DNA from: Polytrichum commune
Lineage: Eukaryota > Streptophyta > Polytrichopsida > Polytrichales > Polytrichaceae
DNA length: 64,000 bases
Assembly (NCBI GenBank): GCA_950295325.1
Contig: OX485804.1
Span: 49,476,001 to 49,540,000, forward strand
Direction of reading: 5' to 3'
Shown here: piece by piece, positions 46,838 through 57,921 of the stretch
Numbering within the stretch: the stretch's first letter is position 1
How the letters are laid out: every line of letters begins with the position of its first letter
Notes under the pieces: generated by a model
Told to the model about the DNA's origin: nothing
What the model saw: only the letters and a program-made list of their open reading frames with translations
The model's database searches: none
Position numbers and translations under genes: made by a program

Positions 46838-47244
46838 CACGGGGAGGTCACTCCATTGTCAAGTTGAAAACCACGTGCGAACAAAGTTTGCTACCCCTAT
46901 ATTATATGCCATAGATAAAATTTAAAATTATGATATTTTTTCTATATATACATATCCATTGATAATATCTTTTGTATATTTTTTTGAAATTTTTAGTCAT
47001 CTCCATTTTCTAGTAATTTTTTTAGTTCAATTTTGTGTCATTCTAGTTATAAACGGTATGTTTTCTAGAAAAAACAAATTATCAAATTTGGTTATAAATT
47101 TTACTATGTAATAGATACCATGTATATGTACTCATAAAATTTTTTGATAAAATTTTGACCCATCTTGTTGATGCAACTTAGAAAAAGTAGATTTTTTTTG
47201 TTCGCATGTGGTTTTCAACTTGACAATGGAGTGACCTCCCCGTG
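46838..47244. mobile_element. hAT-like MITE, family A, copy 3, with empty site in the paralogue
   Basis: 407 bp, starting CACGGGGAGGTCACTCC and ending GGAGTGACCTCCCCGTG. It is flanked by tctacggg (46830-46837) and tctacagg (47245-47252). The duplicate block at 38359-40390 has a single tctatagg (38514-38521) at this point, showing the insertion happened after the duplication and with an 8-bp target duplication. Confidence 0.92.
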
Positions 47245-47505
47245 TCTACAGGCTAACATGACCTCACATGGTCCATCTACATCCAACATCTCACAATAGC
47301 GAAGTCAATGCAACTCCCCAAGGATTCTTGGCACAAACAATTTAGGGTCATGGTCCAAAATGTATGATCCTCTATGGCATAGAGTATTGGATCATGACCA
47401 TGGTTGCAAAGTTGTCGTACAACTTTGCTAACCGTAAGGCTCTCAACCTCCTTTGTGTGATATTCACATGAATCCTGATGAAAATCGTTAACACCAGGTG
47501 CATTG

Positions 47506-48462
47506 TTACTCATCCACCAACTCGACCTTGCAGTTGATCTCTTTCTTTGTGGTGTACGTGTTGTTCCACAACTCTAGTCCAAGTTGGGGCAGAAGTGAAT
47601 GGTATTGTGGAAGGATTTCGTCGAGAACGGGTGTTTCGACATCTTCGGTGACCGGGCCGTATTGAACGACAAGCTTCATGCCGGTGGCCTTAGAGAAGCG
47701 AAGTCGGCCGAGAGGAGCATCGCATTGACGTTCCATCACAGGAGCGTCGACAGTGATGACCATTGGTGCCCAAATATACGATGAAGCGCCGCTTACCAAA
47801 GCATGGACGTGCAAAGCTTCAAAGGGAAGCACCTTGGCAAAAGCCTCACACAAGACCGGATTTTCCTTGGTTGCGAGATAGGCATAGGCGGTGATGCCAA
47901 GACTCTTCCATGACAACTTGATCTTTTGGCCACTGGTGATGCGGACTTGACGTTTGAGGTTGACCTTTGGAGCTACGGCGGCAAGAAAGGTGTCATAAGT
48001 GTGATGTTTGCTAGCCTCCCAGTCAAAATGGAAGATGGCCCAGGACGTGTACCGGTTGAAGTAGCGAAGGAAACCATGAGTTAGCAAACACAAATATTCG
48101 CGATTCGCGCCTTTGGCCAACTCTACAGCGCCATCGAAGAAGTTCGCCATCTCAATGAAGCCATTGTAGCGCAAATAGGGGATGAAGGGGCTGTTAAGTT
48201 TCTTCATCATGTCCACGATCTGTGCATCCGAATAGTTCTTATCACCGGTGAATTGAACCAATGGGTACCAAACTCCCATTGGCAGATCGCGCAGAAGACT
48301 CCATGTGAATTCCCAAGTAGAAAAGAATTGACCACTGGCTCCGATCAAGACTTGACCTGTGCGAATGGCCTTGAGGTCAGCAGGCTTTTGTTTGTCATTC
48401 CTAAGAATGGCAAAGGTGAGAGCACTGACCAAGTCATTGAAAGTTTTGAACTGAGACGCCAT
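47506..48462 (-). CDS. Unrecognised single-exon 318-residue protein, copy 2
   Basis: An intact frame paralogous to 38775-39731: same length, no gaps, about 85 percent identical by hand count, same C-terminus (EINCKVELVDE). The frame is open for another 25 codons upstream (to 48537), but that extension is not conserved in the other copy, and ATG 48462 has the same ACCATGG context, so I use it. Differences concentrate at surface-type positions around residues 107-130 and 155-165. The AT-rich upstream region lacks the TATTATATC box seen in copy 1, so expression may differ. A MITE sits about 260 bp downstream of its stop. Function unknown. Confidence 0.75.
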   Translation of the reverse strand: MASQFKTFNDLVSALTFAILRNDKQKPADLKAIRTGQVLIGASGQFFSTWEFTWSLLRDLPMGVWYPLVQFTGDKNYSDAQIVDMMKKLNSPFIPYLRYNGFIEMANFFDGAVELAKGANREYLCLLTHGFLRYFNRYTSWAIFHFDWEASKHHTYDTFLAAVAPKVNLKRQVRITSGQKIKLSWKSLGITAYAYLATKENPVLCEAFAKVLPFEALHVHALVSGASSYIWAPMVITVDAPVMERQCDAPLGRLRFSKATGMKLVVQYGPVTEDVETPVLDEILPQYHSLLPQLGLELWNNTYTTKKEINCKVELVDE

Positions 48463-49734
48463 GGTAATTTGATGATCAAAGTGTTGGTCGAAGGGTGAGA
48501 ATGAAAGAATGTTGGTGAAAACAAAAAACAAAAACAAAAAGGTTGGGATATTGTTGAAAGTGATGAACGTTGGAAGGGACTTTTTGAGGTTGTTTTGATT
48601 GGTAAAGAAAAAAGAAAAAATTGAAATGTATGGGAATTAGCTCTTGTGAGGTAAAGTAAGCACCCCTTGGGTTTTCAAGCCAAGGGTTATTTGAAGTTTT
48701 TTAATGTAGTTTTATTATTATAAATCAATATAAGATGGCCTAAAATTTAATACAACTCTTTAAAATTCTTAATTATTTTAAATAACAAAACGAATATTGG
48801 AGGTTTTTTTTGAGTTGCCTCATGGAATTGCCTATAACTTTATGTAAAATTCTTAGAACATCATAAGAATAATTATTTTAGAAATATAACTTTAATATCT
48901 ATCTAGAGATATAAATCTCATAGAAATGAACATTCTTACAAGCTGCTGTAAAACTACAAAGTCGGCAGTACAAAAATAGAGGTTGTCTTACATAAATGCT
49001 AATACCTTCTAGACAATATTTTGGATTTTTATAGGGCTAATTTAATTAGAAAGGAAAATTTTAATATCTATCTACACATGTAAAACATGCTAGGATTAGA
49101 CTTAGAAACAAGATGTGGTAAATTTCTAAAGTCCGTTGTCATTTTTTGCCCAAGATCATTAACTAATGTCACATTTTATAAAAATTAATTAATGTCTACC
49201 AACAAATTAGAATGCAGATTTAATACAAAAATAAGAGTTTAATAAACTATAATAATACAATCTCATTCGCTTTGAAGAAATACTACCATTCAAAACTACT
49301 ATATAAACTAAGTAATGGATCCTTCAGCTAAGAGTAAGGTTGTTTGAGGTCAAAAGCAATCATAATTGAAAGAATATAAGCTAGATGTGAAGGAATTTGG
49401 GCATTCGGAGGTCTGAGACTGAGAAGACTACCGAAATCGGAGAGTAAGGTATGATGAAATTGAAATTGGAAGCCCTTTAAATAGGGTTGCTTCATGCATA
49501 GGATTTTGAGTCCTTTGTTGGTTTCGTTTCAACACGTTTTACTTGTTTTAGATTCCATTTCGAAAGATTTAGTCACTATCAACTTTTCATCCAAAAGTCA
49601 AAAGATATTCTCGGTCTATTCGTCGGATTCTTTTGGCCTGTTGTCGAGTAGAGAGGGGTCCGCTTTAGGAAAGCACTGGGCTTCTGGCTGCAACTGGCTT
49701 TACTTGCCGGACCGTCGAATCTTCAATTGTCTTC

Positions 49735-50400
49735 AAAACTTCTTCTCTCTTTCAAATCTTTACAAAAAAGAATCTATCAATAAGTGCTACTCCCTCAAAG
49801 GATTGTTGCCAACAAAAGACTTGTCTGTCTTTTTGTGGACGGTTGAAGTCTCAGCCCTTTCTATGCAAGAGCTAACAAACTTCCCTCCACTCAAACTAGC
49901 ACAACTTTGTTTTTGCTCACTCTCCTTCAAGCATGTAAACATTCAAGAGAAAACAGTCACATGAAACGCAATTGCATTTTTTATTTCAAGTTTCTTCTCA
50001 AAAAAACCACACACACACAACAACAACGAGCTTTCCACAACAAAGACTCTTGTCTCCTCAACATCTCTTCTCTTCAACCACACATGTGAGAAGGCCTCAA
50101 ACCCTCCTCTTATCCTCATCACATGATTTCTAATTATCCATTGGTCTAAAGATAAACTAAGAATAAAACTAGAAATAAGGCTAAAAGGGTAACAAGAGAG
50201 TAAACTAAGAGTAAAAAAAGATAGATAAGAATAAAAAAGATAAACTAAAAGTCACTAAGAATAACTATGAGTAAACAAAAAGGTAATCTAATTCTACTCC
50301 CTTTTACTTTCCTCCAAATGAAGGAATCACAATGAAACACAAAATACGTACACATGTATATAGTGTACGTATTTACACTACGACACCGTACTCACCTCGG
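49735..50400. repeat. Dispersed repeat shared with 57620-58260
   Basis: Direct copy of 57626-58260 at moderate divergence (shared words AAGTGCTAC/AAGTACTAC, AGACTTGTC, CCCTCCACTCAAACTAGCAC, ATGGGCTTCTAAT-like, AACTAAGAATAAAACTAGAA, TATATAGTGTACGTATTTAC). The 156-codon ORF starting at 49494 reads into this repeat and is not supported as a gene. Confidence 0.75.
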
Positions 50401-51944
50401 ATACCAACTATTCAAGAAATTTAAATAAATAGTCCATCTTTAAATAATAATCCAACCGTATGTTATTTAATATATATAGCTATGGATGTTGCCCATGAGA
50501 CTTATCGAATAAGTGGAATAGCGTAGGCATTCCATAATTGCCAATAGGCATAGATGGTCTATGGATTTGAAAGCATTTTTAAAGTCGATATATAAGATTT
50601 ATGTATTTTAGTGGATAAATTTAGTGTCTTCCAATGTGGCAAGTATCATGTGGATTTGGCAAGTGTAGAGAGGGGGCATGTTGTAGAGCAATGAAGTTAG
50701 AGGGTGATAATGGGCGGTGGATAAGGGGCAAAGGGGGGGAAATTTGGCAACCAAACATAATCGGCTGTTGTTGATATTGATGGTGTCCCTTGTCCTTGGG
50801 AATGGACTTGGGAATCTAAGTGAGGGGATGGCAAGTTTTGACATTGAGGAAGAAGTTGCAAAGATGAAGAGGAGCCTAGCATGGGAAGGTCATTGTTGAA
50901 GTTTTATTGAGCCACATGGGAAAAAATATAAGATATCTTTAATTCAATAGAGCAAAAAAATACCACAAATTTTGGAATTACTATAGTTTGGATAAGATGA
51001 CTCATACAATATTGTATCTAAATCAGAGTAGATGAAAAGTATAGGTGGTATTTAATTTCAATTATAAAGCATGGTATGTATATTTGGACGAAAAAAGAAC
51101 TTATGTGAGGTTCCCTAAATGTATTTGGATTGGATGAAAATTTGCCTCAATTGACTAAAAGTCATCCAATTTAGAAGTTGGCATTGGATATCTTTGTTTT
51201 GGGCCACTTCACACACGAGCCAAGAGTTGTGACCATGAAATTCTGAGAGCCCAAAAGAAGTGTCTAAAGGCCATCCCAAGACACTTCAAAGTCATGTAGT
51301 GTGGTCACATGCCCTCAAGTGTAATATGAAATCATATGTGACCGGCCCCTCAACCAAATGCTAAACATTTCAAGAAATTCCTATTCATGCAGGGTCCTCA
51401 CACATGATAAAATGTAATAATTTGACATTTGTGAGATTTCGGAGTGCCATGATCTCTAGTTTTGTGTTAGGCCTACCTCCAAGAGGTGGTTTTTTTGAAG
51501 ATTATCCAAGTGACCACACCAAATTGCAATACTTTAGGCATTGAGCATAATTGTTATTATTTAAAAGTTCCATTGAAGTCTTGTTGTCGTTTTGTTACAA
51601 ATTTACGTCAGTTTAGGTCAATATTCCAAGATTTTGATAAATGTTACTTTACAAATAAAATAAAGTCTGTAAATTAATTTACCTATAAGATCTTTAAAAG
51701 TATCTCAAAGTACTAGATTTATCTATTAATAGTTTGAGTTTTATTCAAATATAATTTTAGATAAATAGCCCACTTTTAAGTAACCCCTGACCGCACGTGG
51801 TTTACAAATGTATATAGTTAGTGACCTCCCGTGGTCCCCTTTGAGGGCTTTGCCAAAGTGGCTACCTATGGCCTTGAGAAAGTCGGGCTATCAAAATTGG
51901 TCGGCCAAGAGACCAACTTGAACCTTAGATAGATGGGTACTTGA
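50401..51944. other. No gene seen
   Basis: Near 51793-51835 the word GCACGTGGTTT..TTAGTGACCTCCCGTG resembles a family A right terminus, but no left terminus was found. Otherwise unremarkable. Confidence 0.45.
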
Positions 51945-52443
51945 GGGGCGCTTCACACTATAGCCGAAGGTTGAGAGGCTGTTGATTTCCACCAATCATA
52001 TTGCAAGAAACCAAGAGTTCGGCCTCTCGACCCTTCAAACTAAGGCCAAATTCCAAAGGCCATCGCAATTCAAAATGATCACTTTTTAAAGAAGGCGACG
52101 GACTCTCAAAAGAAGTTTGGGTCAAACGGAAATGGAAACCCAAATTATGATTGGGAGGCCGTCGGATTTTTTCATAAAATAATAAAATAATCATTGACAA
52201 GATCTTGGCCATTAGATTGGAGGGGTTGTTTTGGGCAAGGAATAAAGTGGGATGCTGGTTCTTCATGGGATGGGTTTGGACTTTGGGCTTGGCCTTTGGA
52301 GGCTTCACACTATGCCCGGTCAAAGGCTCCAATTCCCATATTTTATTGGCTATTTTCAGTCCATTTCTTTGAACTCTCAACAAAGTTTGGCCACTCAATC
52401 CCAAGGCCTCTCGAGTTCGACGGCCATAGTGTGAAGTGGCCCC
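51945..52443. mobile_element. MITE with GGGGCGCTTCACACTA termini (PIF/Harbinger-like)
   Basis: About 499 bp: left GGGGCGCTTCACACTATAG, right CTATG-complement ending TAGTGTGAAGTGGCCCC. Its termini resemble those of the element at 61796-62347, which has a clean TAA duplication. Here the flanks (tga / aag) are not a clean match. Confidence 0.7.
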
Positions 52444-52506
52444 AAGATGGCTTATCCCACAGTTGAAGGTATTGGAGATAGGCACACCAAGGCTAGACCT
52501 AGACGG

Positions 52507-52745
52507 TAAGGTAGACATACCCAAACCGGTTAACCACCCTCTACCCGTGCACTAGACCACCGTCATAATAATGAAGTGCCATTTTTGAAACTGATCATGG
52601 TAAGTCAACAACTTCAATGCGTGTACACTTAATGTAGCCAATGTGAGTCAAGTTTAATGTACTCATGAGTTAACCGGTTTAGGTGATGTTTTGTATCAAA
52701 ATGCAGATTATCGTGTTCGGTGTAGGGAGAATCTAATGAACGAGT
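52507..52745. mobile_element. Truncated, inverted copy of MITE family E
   Basis: Starts TAAGGTAGACATACCC and runs as the inverse complement of 16548-16320, then stops where a 'CACTAAATATC' element begins near 52745, which probably interrupted it. Confidence 0.7.
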
Positions 52746-53027
52746 AGGGGGTTTGACACTACTTTTCAATTTCTTGACAATTAGTGTCAAACATAAATGT
52801 GCCATTACCTTCCCTACCGCCACCTCCCTTCATTGTTATTTTCTTTCTTTCATATTCTCACTGACACTAAATTCAAACATGCAACTTCCACATATTACCA
52901 TAGTTGATATTTAGTGTTTGAGTTTACATTTAATGTTACTTACTTTCATAGGGTTATTGATATTTAGTGTATGCGTTCGTATTCAGTGTATCAAACACAC
53001 AATATCCTTTTTAGTGTATTGTAAGGA
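52745..53027. repeat. Diverged single arm of the 'CACTAAATATC' hairpin element
   Basis: Colinear with the right arm of the palindrome at 53464-53727 (TTGACAATTAGTGT, ATAAATGTGCC, CTTCCACATATTACCATAG, TTGATATTTAGTGT) with scattered differences. It may be the ancestral form from which the palindrome was made. Another relative is 61527-61795. Confidence 0.75.
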
Positions 53028-53181
53028 CCGGAGTCTAAACTCTGTGGCGCTATGACCTGGGTCGCAACGTTTAAACTTCTTTATGACAAACAACTACACA
53101 AAATATGATATTTAGTGTTTGATCATATTTAGTGTTGTTACCACCCTACCATGCTCAACACTAATTTTCAATTCTTTATGA

Positions 53182-53727
53182 TACAACAAAATATGATATT
53201 TAGTGTTTGATACACTAAATACGAACACATACACTAAATATCAATAACCCTATGGAAGTAAGTAACATTAAATGTAAACTCAAACACTAAATATCAACTA
53301 TGGTAATATGTGGAAGTTACATGTTTGAATTAAGTGTAAGTAAGAATACTAAAAAACATATATATAGTAAGGGAGGTGGCAGTAAGGAAAGTAGCGGCAC
53401 ATTTATGTCTAACACTAATTGTCAAAGAATTGAAAATTAGTGTTGTTACCACCCTACCATGCTCAACACTAATTTTCAATTCTTTGACAATTAGTGTTAG
53501 ACATAAATGTGCCGCTACTTTCCTTACTGCCACCTCCCTTACTATATATATGTTTTTTAGTATTCTTACTTACACTTAATTCAAACATGTAACTTCCACA
53601 TATTACCATAGTTGATATTTAGTGTTTGAGTTTACATTTAATGTTACTTACTTCCATAGGGTTATTGATATTTAGTGTATGTGTTCGTATTTAGTGTATC
53701 AAACACTAAATATCATATTTTGTTGTA
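53182..53727. repeat. Perfect palindrome: 264-bp arms, 18-bp loop
   Basis: 53182-53445 and 53464-53727 are inverse complements with no mismatch that I could find by eye. The loop at 53446-53463 is TTACCACCCTACCATGCT. Transcription would give a long hairpin RNA. The two equal-length ORFs on opposite strands (about 53330-53579) are mirror images created by the palindrome. Confidence 0.9.
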
Positions 53728-54828
53728 GCTGATGAACTAGAGACCGCAAAGAGGGCGAACTGAGTCTTAGACAAATTGAACATAATATGTAGCTGCAAAC
53801 AAGCACAAAGGAGAGAAGCTAAGGAACCGCAACTAGTTTCCTCATGGCCAATGAACTTCCTTGGCCAAAAACTAAGTGTTAGTTTACTCCGCCAACTGAG
53901 CTATGACGGCATGGAGTTTTAAAATTGAAGATCACCTTTCACAACCTATCTTTAAGGGTGAATGTTCACAATCAAAGGCATTGGCACCCATATTACATAA
54001 CCTCGTCTACAAAGACATATGTTGGACTTGAATTTTTCATGTCCAAAGTCTTAACATGAAGCCCTTTTTTTCTTTTTTTCTTTTTTTCCGGAACCAAACG
54101 CATTCAAGAGCAACAAAATCTTGTAAGCAATGACCGTCAAATTGAGGAAATTTATTTTGAACCTTGTGTCAAAACTATAGTTGAGAGGGACCGCTATTTT
54201 GATAGGTGTATTCAAACAACATGATTCCTAGTAATTGTGTTTATTAAAATCGACATGTCCAATTTAGAATAATTGTCTCACTTCTACAAGCAAGTTGTTT
54301 GGAAACGTGGTGTTTGGAACCGAATATTCTCCCTATTTTCTAAAGCTAGCGGATGATGCGGACCATGGAGACTAGCACACATTGGCCACTTGGAAGGTTG
54401 AAGTTGCCTACAAAACCCCGATAACTTAACCCCAAAGCCTCATAAACTTATGTAGTGAGATTCCAAGACAAGAATCTTTGCCAAGTTTTCTAGAACAATA
54501 TAATAGATATACTTTGAAAGATCATGGTAGTGGACTTCGGTGGCCCGTGGAGGCAAGCGGTTTTGTATGTACTAGAACTCCTTGAATTGTGCACCCAAGA
54601 CAATCATGCCCTTAAAATGGATGTCGCACATTGGAATTGTTGTAAAATCCAAAGATATTATGCATTTGGGTACAAAGAGTCTCGAGCTTGCCAAAGCAAG
54701 GAGCTCACATACAATCCTTGTGATTCCAAGGGGCGATGGTCCAGTGGTTGAACCCTATCTTGTCTCCAGGGGACTCTTGAATAGGATAGGACCAACGGAT
54801 TCTATTTCATGTTTGTGTAAACCAATGT
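53728..54828. other. No gene seen
   Basis: Two overlapping ORFs near 54524-54836 lie in different frames and show no domain. Confidence 0.4.
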
Positions 54829-55318
54829 TACATTAAATATTGTATTTAGTGTCGTATGTTATTTTATGTCACTATGATAATTTTTCTAGTGACACTCCTT
54901 ATGCACGTCCTTATGAATGAGTGTGCAAACACTATCGCCCCAACTAACTTTTTGTTTATACACCGCCCAAAACCCTACATACTCTGTGGACTAAGGATGT
55001 GTGTTTGTGGGCCTGCTCTTGCTTGCCCACTATTATGTGGCATAATGTTAGAAATCCATGATAGACATTAAGAATAAAACTTTAGTATATTTCCACCCTA
55101 ACAACTCCGTAATGAAATATTGTCGTGGATGTTTAGAATTTGGATTAAAAATCAATCAGTAAGTGAAAATATTTGCAACATTGTAAATCTTTACTGCCCA
55201 AATGTTTTTACAAAGAATGCAGATATTGTTAGTGTTGGTGACACTACACAGGCGGTTTGTAATTAGTATCGAGCAAGACAAATAAATTTGGTGACACTAA
55301 ATACAATATTTAGTGTAG
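54829..55318. mobile_element. MITE of the 'CTACACTAAATA' group, long type, copy 2
   Basis: 490 bp with inverted ends TACATTAAATATTGTATTTA and TAAATACAATATTTAGTGTA. Its right 70 bp align in complement with the left of 5046-5416. Confidence 0.6.
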
Positions 55319-56710
55319 TTTTTTGTTTGAGGGGGGGGGGTTATTGTTTTGGTTTTGGTTTTGTGGGGTGGTCTTGGATGTTTGGTGACATGGTGTCACA
55401 AAGTGTTGTATTCAAAACTGCTCATTTATTGATAACAATCCGGGGTGTCATGTTCTTGATGATAGAGAGGAACGGGCTCCCATTCACGTCGGAGTACAAG
55501 TAAAACTCTGATGTTACTTTTATTTTATTTTATTTATTCTTGATGATAGGATTAGGAGTTCATTATGCCAAGAAAATTCTTGATGATCTCATTTTTGTAA
55601 ACATGCACTGGGTAATAACACACATGGTCGCATCATCTCAAAGATTCCATCCACTAGGTTGTGGGTCTTTGACACTACATTGTCGACACACCTTGCCTTA
55701 CACGGTAATAAGACAACGTGTGCAATAATATTCACTTAAGTAAACTTATGTTTGATTCAGCATGAACTCTAAAGATTCACATGGATGATCGTTCAACCCA
55801 TTATTTCTACTATGTGGTGCGAAAGTTAAACATTTGTGATGCCACTTATTTTGTGGAGACCATGGACTTATGAAGTTGCCCAAAATGCAAATGACTGATG
55901 TTTAACGTTGAGTCGATGGGTGCAAGCATGGTAAAGTAGACCAAAAAAGTGCTCGGATATCTTAAAGCCATAATTTTTTTGGTCAAGCGCTTACAAGTAG
56001 TAGCAAAACGTTGTTTAAACTAATTATTTCATGGTGACGTTTATTGTTGAACATGTGCAAGGATCAGGAGTTGTCCACTTTACCGTGCTTGCACCCCAAT
56101 GGTGATACATACCTTCACAAGTTTTTGTTACATTAGGGTCCAAGACCAAGGAAACTTCAAAATCCAACAATCATATTTGTCGAGAGCAACAAAATTGAAC
56201 CCAAGGAGTTTACGCTACGGTCCTGGTCCAAGGTGTAACAAATCGAAGTGGTTGTGAAGTGGAATCACTATCCTGCCAACCCTTGTTGGTCCCCACTTAA
56301 GATAATACTCCCCCTAATTTGAAAAGAATCAATCTTCAAGCTTGGGTCCAATCTTGAATCCAAAAGAAAGATCCATTAGGGGTGTTTTGGACCCCAACTT
56401 TCTTGGATTTTTTTTCCCAATAACTACCATTGGTGGCATGAAAAAAGTATGCCCCCTAACTTTGTGGTTGATTCATCCTAAATCAATCTTAGGAGACTAA
56501 TTTTTTCTGAATCTATCAATTCCCGGGCTCCACATAGCAATCGATGTCTTCACCCTCCCACCTTGGTAGGTGCTACGAACCATCACCAACGTTCTTGGAC
56601 TTGGACCTTATTGTAAACTCACCACGAGGAGTGTTTTAAACCCCAAGTTTCTTGGGCCTGGATCCTAAAATCGACCTGCCCTAAGAAATGTTTCAGACCC
56701 CAAGTTTCTT
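55319..56710. other. No gene; short inverted repeat at 55918-56098
   Basis: GGGTGCAAGCATGGTAAAGT at about 55918 pairs with ACTTTACCGTGCTTGCACCC ending near 56098, giving a small stem with a 130-bp loop. A G9 run lies at 55331-55339. Nothing else recognisable. Confidence 0.45.
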
Positions 56711-56906
56711 GGAGAGAGAGAGAGGGAATTATCGCATGAAGTGTACTTATTGACTATCCAACATAACCTAACCTAGTAACCCCCTTATGAGTTTGTGGCC
56801 AATTTTATCTCAAATGACTTAGACAAGATTGATTCATGATCTTAAGAACTAATTTGAAATAGCTGCATATTATTTAAAGGCTTTTATGTTGGATAAAAGA
56901 GAGGTA
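56711..56906. mobile_element. MITE family G, copy 2, interrupted
   Basis: The left TIR (GAGAGAGAGAGGGAATTATC) and most of the body match 3421-3660, but the right TIR breaks off at 56906, where the foldback element begins. Confidence 0.6.
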
Positions 56907-57921
56907 CGTTGTGTGAGTTTATTTTATGGGAATTTTGAAATAAAATATGGAGGAGTTGTGTTTCATGGTGTTATTTCTCTAGAGTGATCTCACTTGCTTG
57001 ATTTAAAGTTAGCAATTAAAATTTGTGCTAGTTTGAGTGGAGGGAGGTTTGTTGGCTCTTATAAAGAAGGGTTGAGACTTCGACCGACCATAGAAGACGG
57101 ACATGTCATTTGTTTGCAACGGAACTTTGAGAAAGTGTAGTACTTATTGTTAGCTTTCTGTAAAGATCTCATTCGCTCAATTTGGCGTTCATATGAAGAT
57201 TTGAAGACTTGAAGACTTCTCAAGACTCAAGTGTGTTGTGGCTTTTGGTTCGTTGTTCTTTCTGTGATTCCCAGCCGGATTTGAAGCTAGTCGCATTTGA
57301 TTTTTTTGCATCGTAAATTTGTTGCGGGTTTTGTGGGAATCCATAAAAACCCCATTTCATGTTTGTGACAACGAAGTGGGATTGTTGACCCACAAGGTTG
57401 TTTTATGTTGTTCCCATTGGTGAGGCATGATTGCTAGTCACCATGGGTTTGAAAGTTTAGGAGCCAATCTTTCGGACGTCAGCTCATGATCTGACGTCCC
57501 ATTTTATCCGTCCGAGGCTTGTGGTTTCTTATCACCCTACCCTTACCTTTAACCCATTTAGAGCCGCAACATGATAGGCCGACGGGAAAGAATTTGAAGA
57601 TTTGAAGAAACTGAAGACCGAGAAAATCTTCATATGAACGCCAAATTGAGCGAATGAGATCTTTACAGAAAGCTAACAATAAGTACTACACTTCCTCAAA
57701 GTTTTGTTGCAAACAGAAGACTTGTCCATCTTCTATGGTCGGTCGAAGTCTCAGTCCTTCTTTATAAGAGCCAACAGACCTCCCTCCACTCAAACTAGCA
57801 CAACTTTTAATTGCTAACTTTAAATCAAGCAAGTGAGATCACTCTAGAGAAACAACACCATGAAACACAACTCCTCCATATTTTATTTTAAAATTCCCAT
57901 AAAATAAATTCACACACCACG
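56907..57921. mobile_element. Foldback element with about 295-bp arms
   Basis: Left arm 56907-57200 and right arm 57626-57921 are close inverse complements (TTTATTTTATGGGAATTTT, GGAGGAGTTGTGTTTCATGG, GTTGTGCTAGTTTGAGTGG-type words, GGCGTTCATATGAAGAT). The 425-bp loop has no ORF. The right arm continues into sequence shared with 49735-50400. Confidence 0.8.

Larger units (their letters stand above)
46672..49500. repeat. Segmental duplication, copy 2
   Basis: Direct copy of 38359-40390 about 8.3 kb away. It is longer because of the MITE at 46838-47244 and extra AT-rich sequence around 48780-49130 upstream of the gene. Both gene copies keep their frame. Confidence 0.85.

Noticed and set aside
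48463-48537. 25-residue N-terminal extension of the second 318-residue paralogue
   Set aside because: It is not conserved in copy 1, and the downstream ATG has the shared ACCATGG context.
49494-49964. 156-residue plus-strand ORF
   Set aside because: It reads across the edge of the duplicated block into a dispersed repeat. The related copy at 57626 has no matching frame.
50385-50412. tRNA-iMet-type primer binding site (complement of CTCGGATACCAACT)
   Set aside because: On the minus strand no LTR ending in CA precedes it, so the match to TGGTATC.GAG is not supported by context.
53330-53579. Two near-identical 67-residue ORFs on opposite strands
   Set aside because: They are mirror images forced by the perfect palindrome. 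There is no independent coding evidence.
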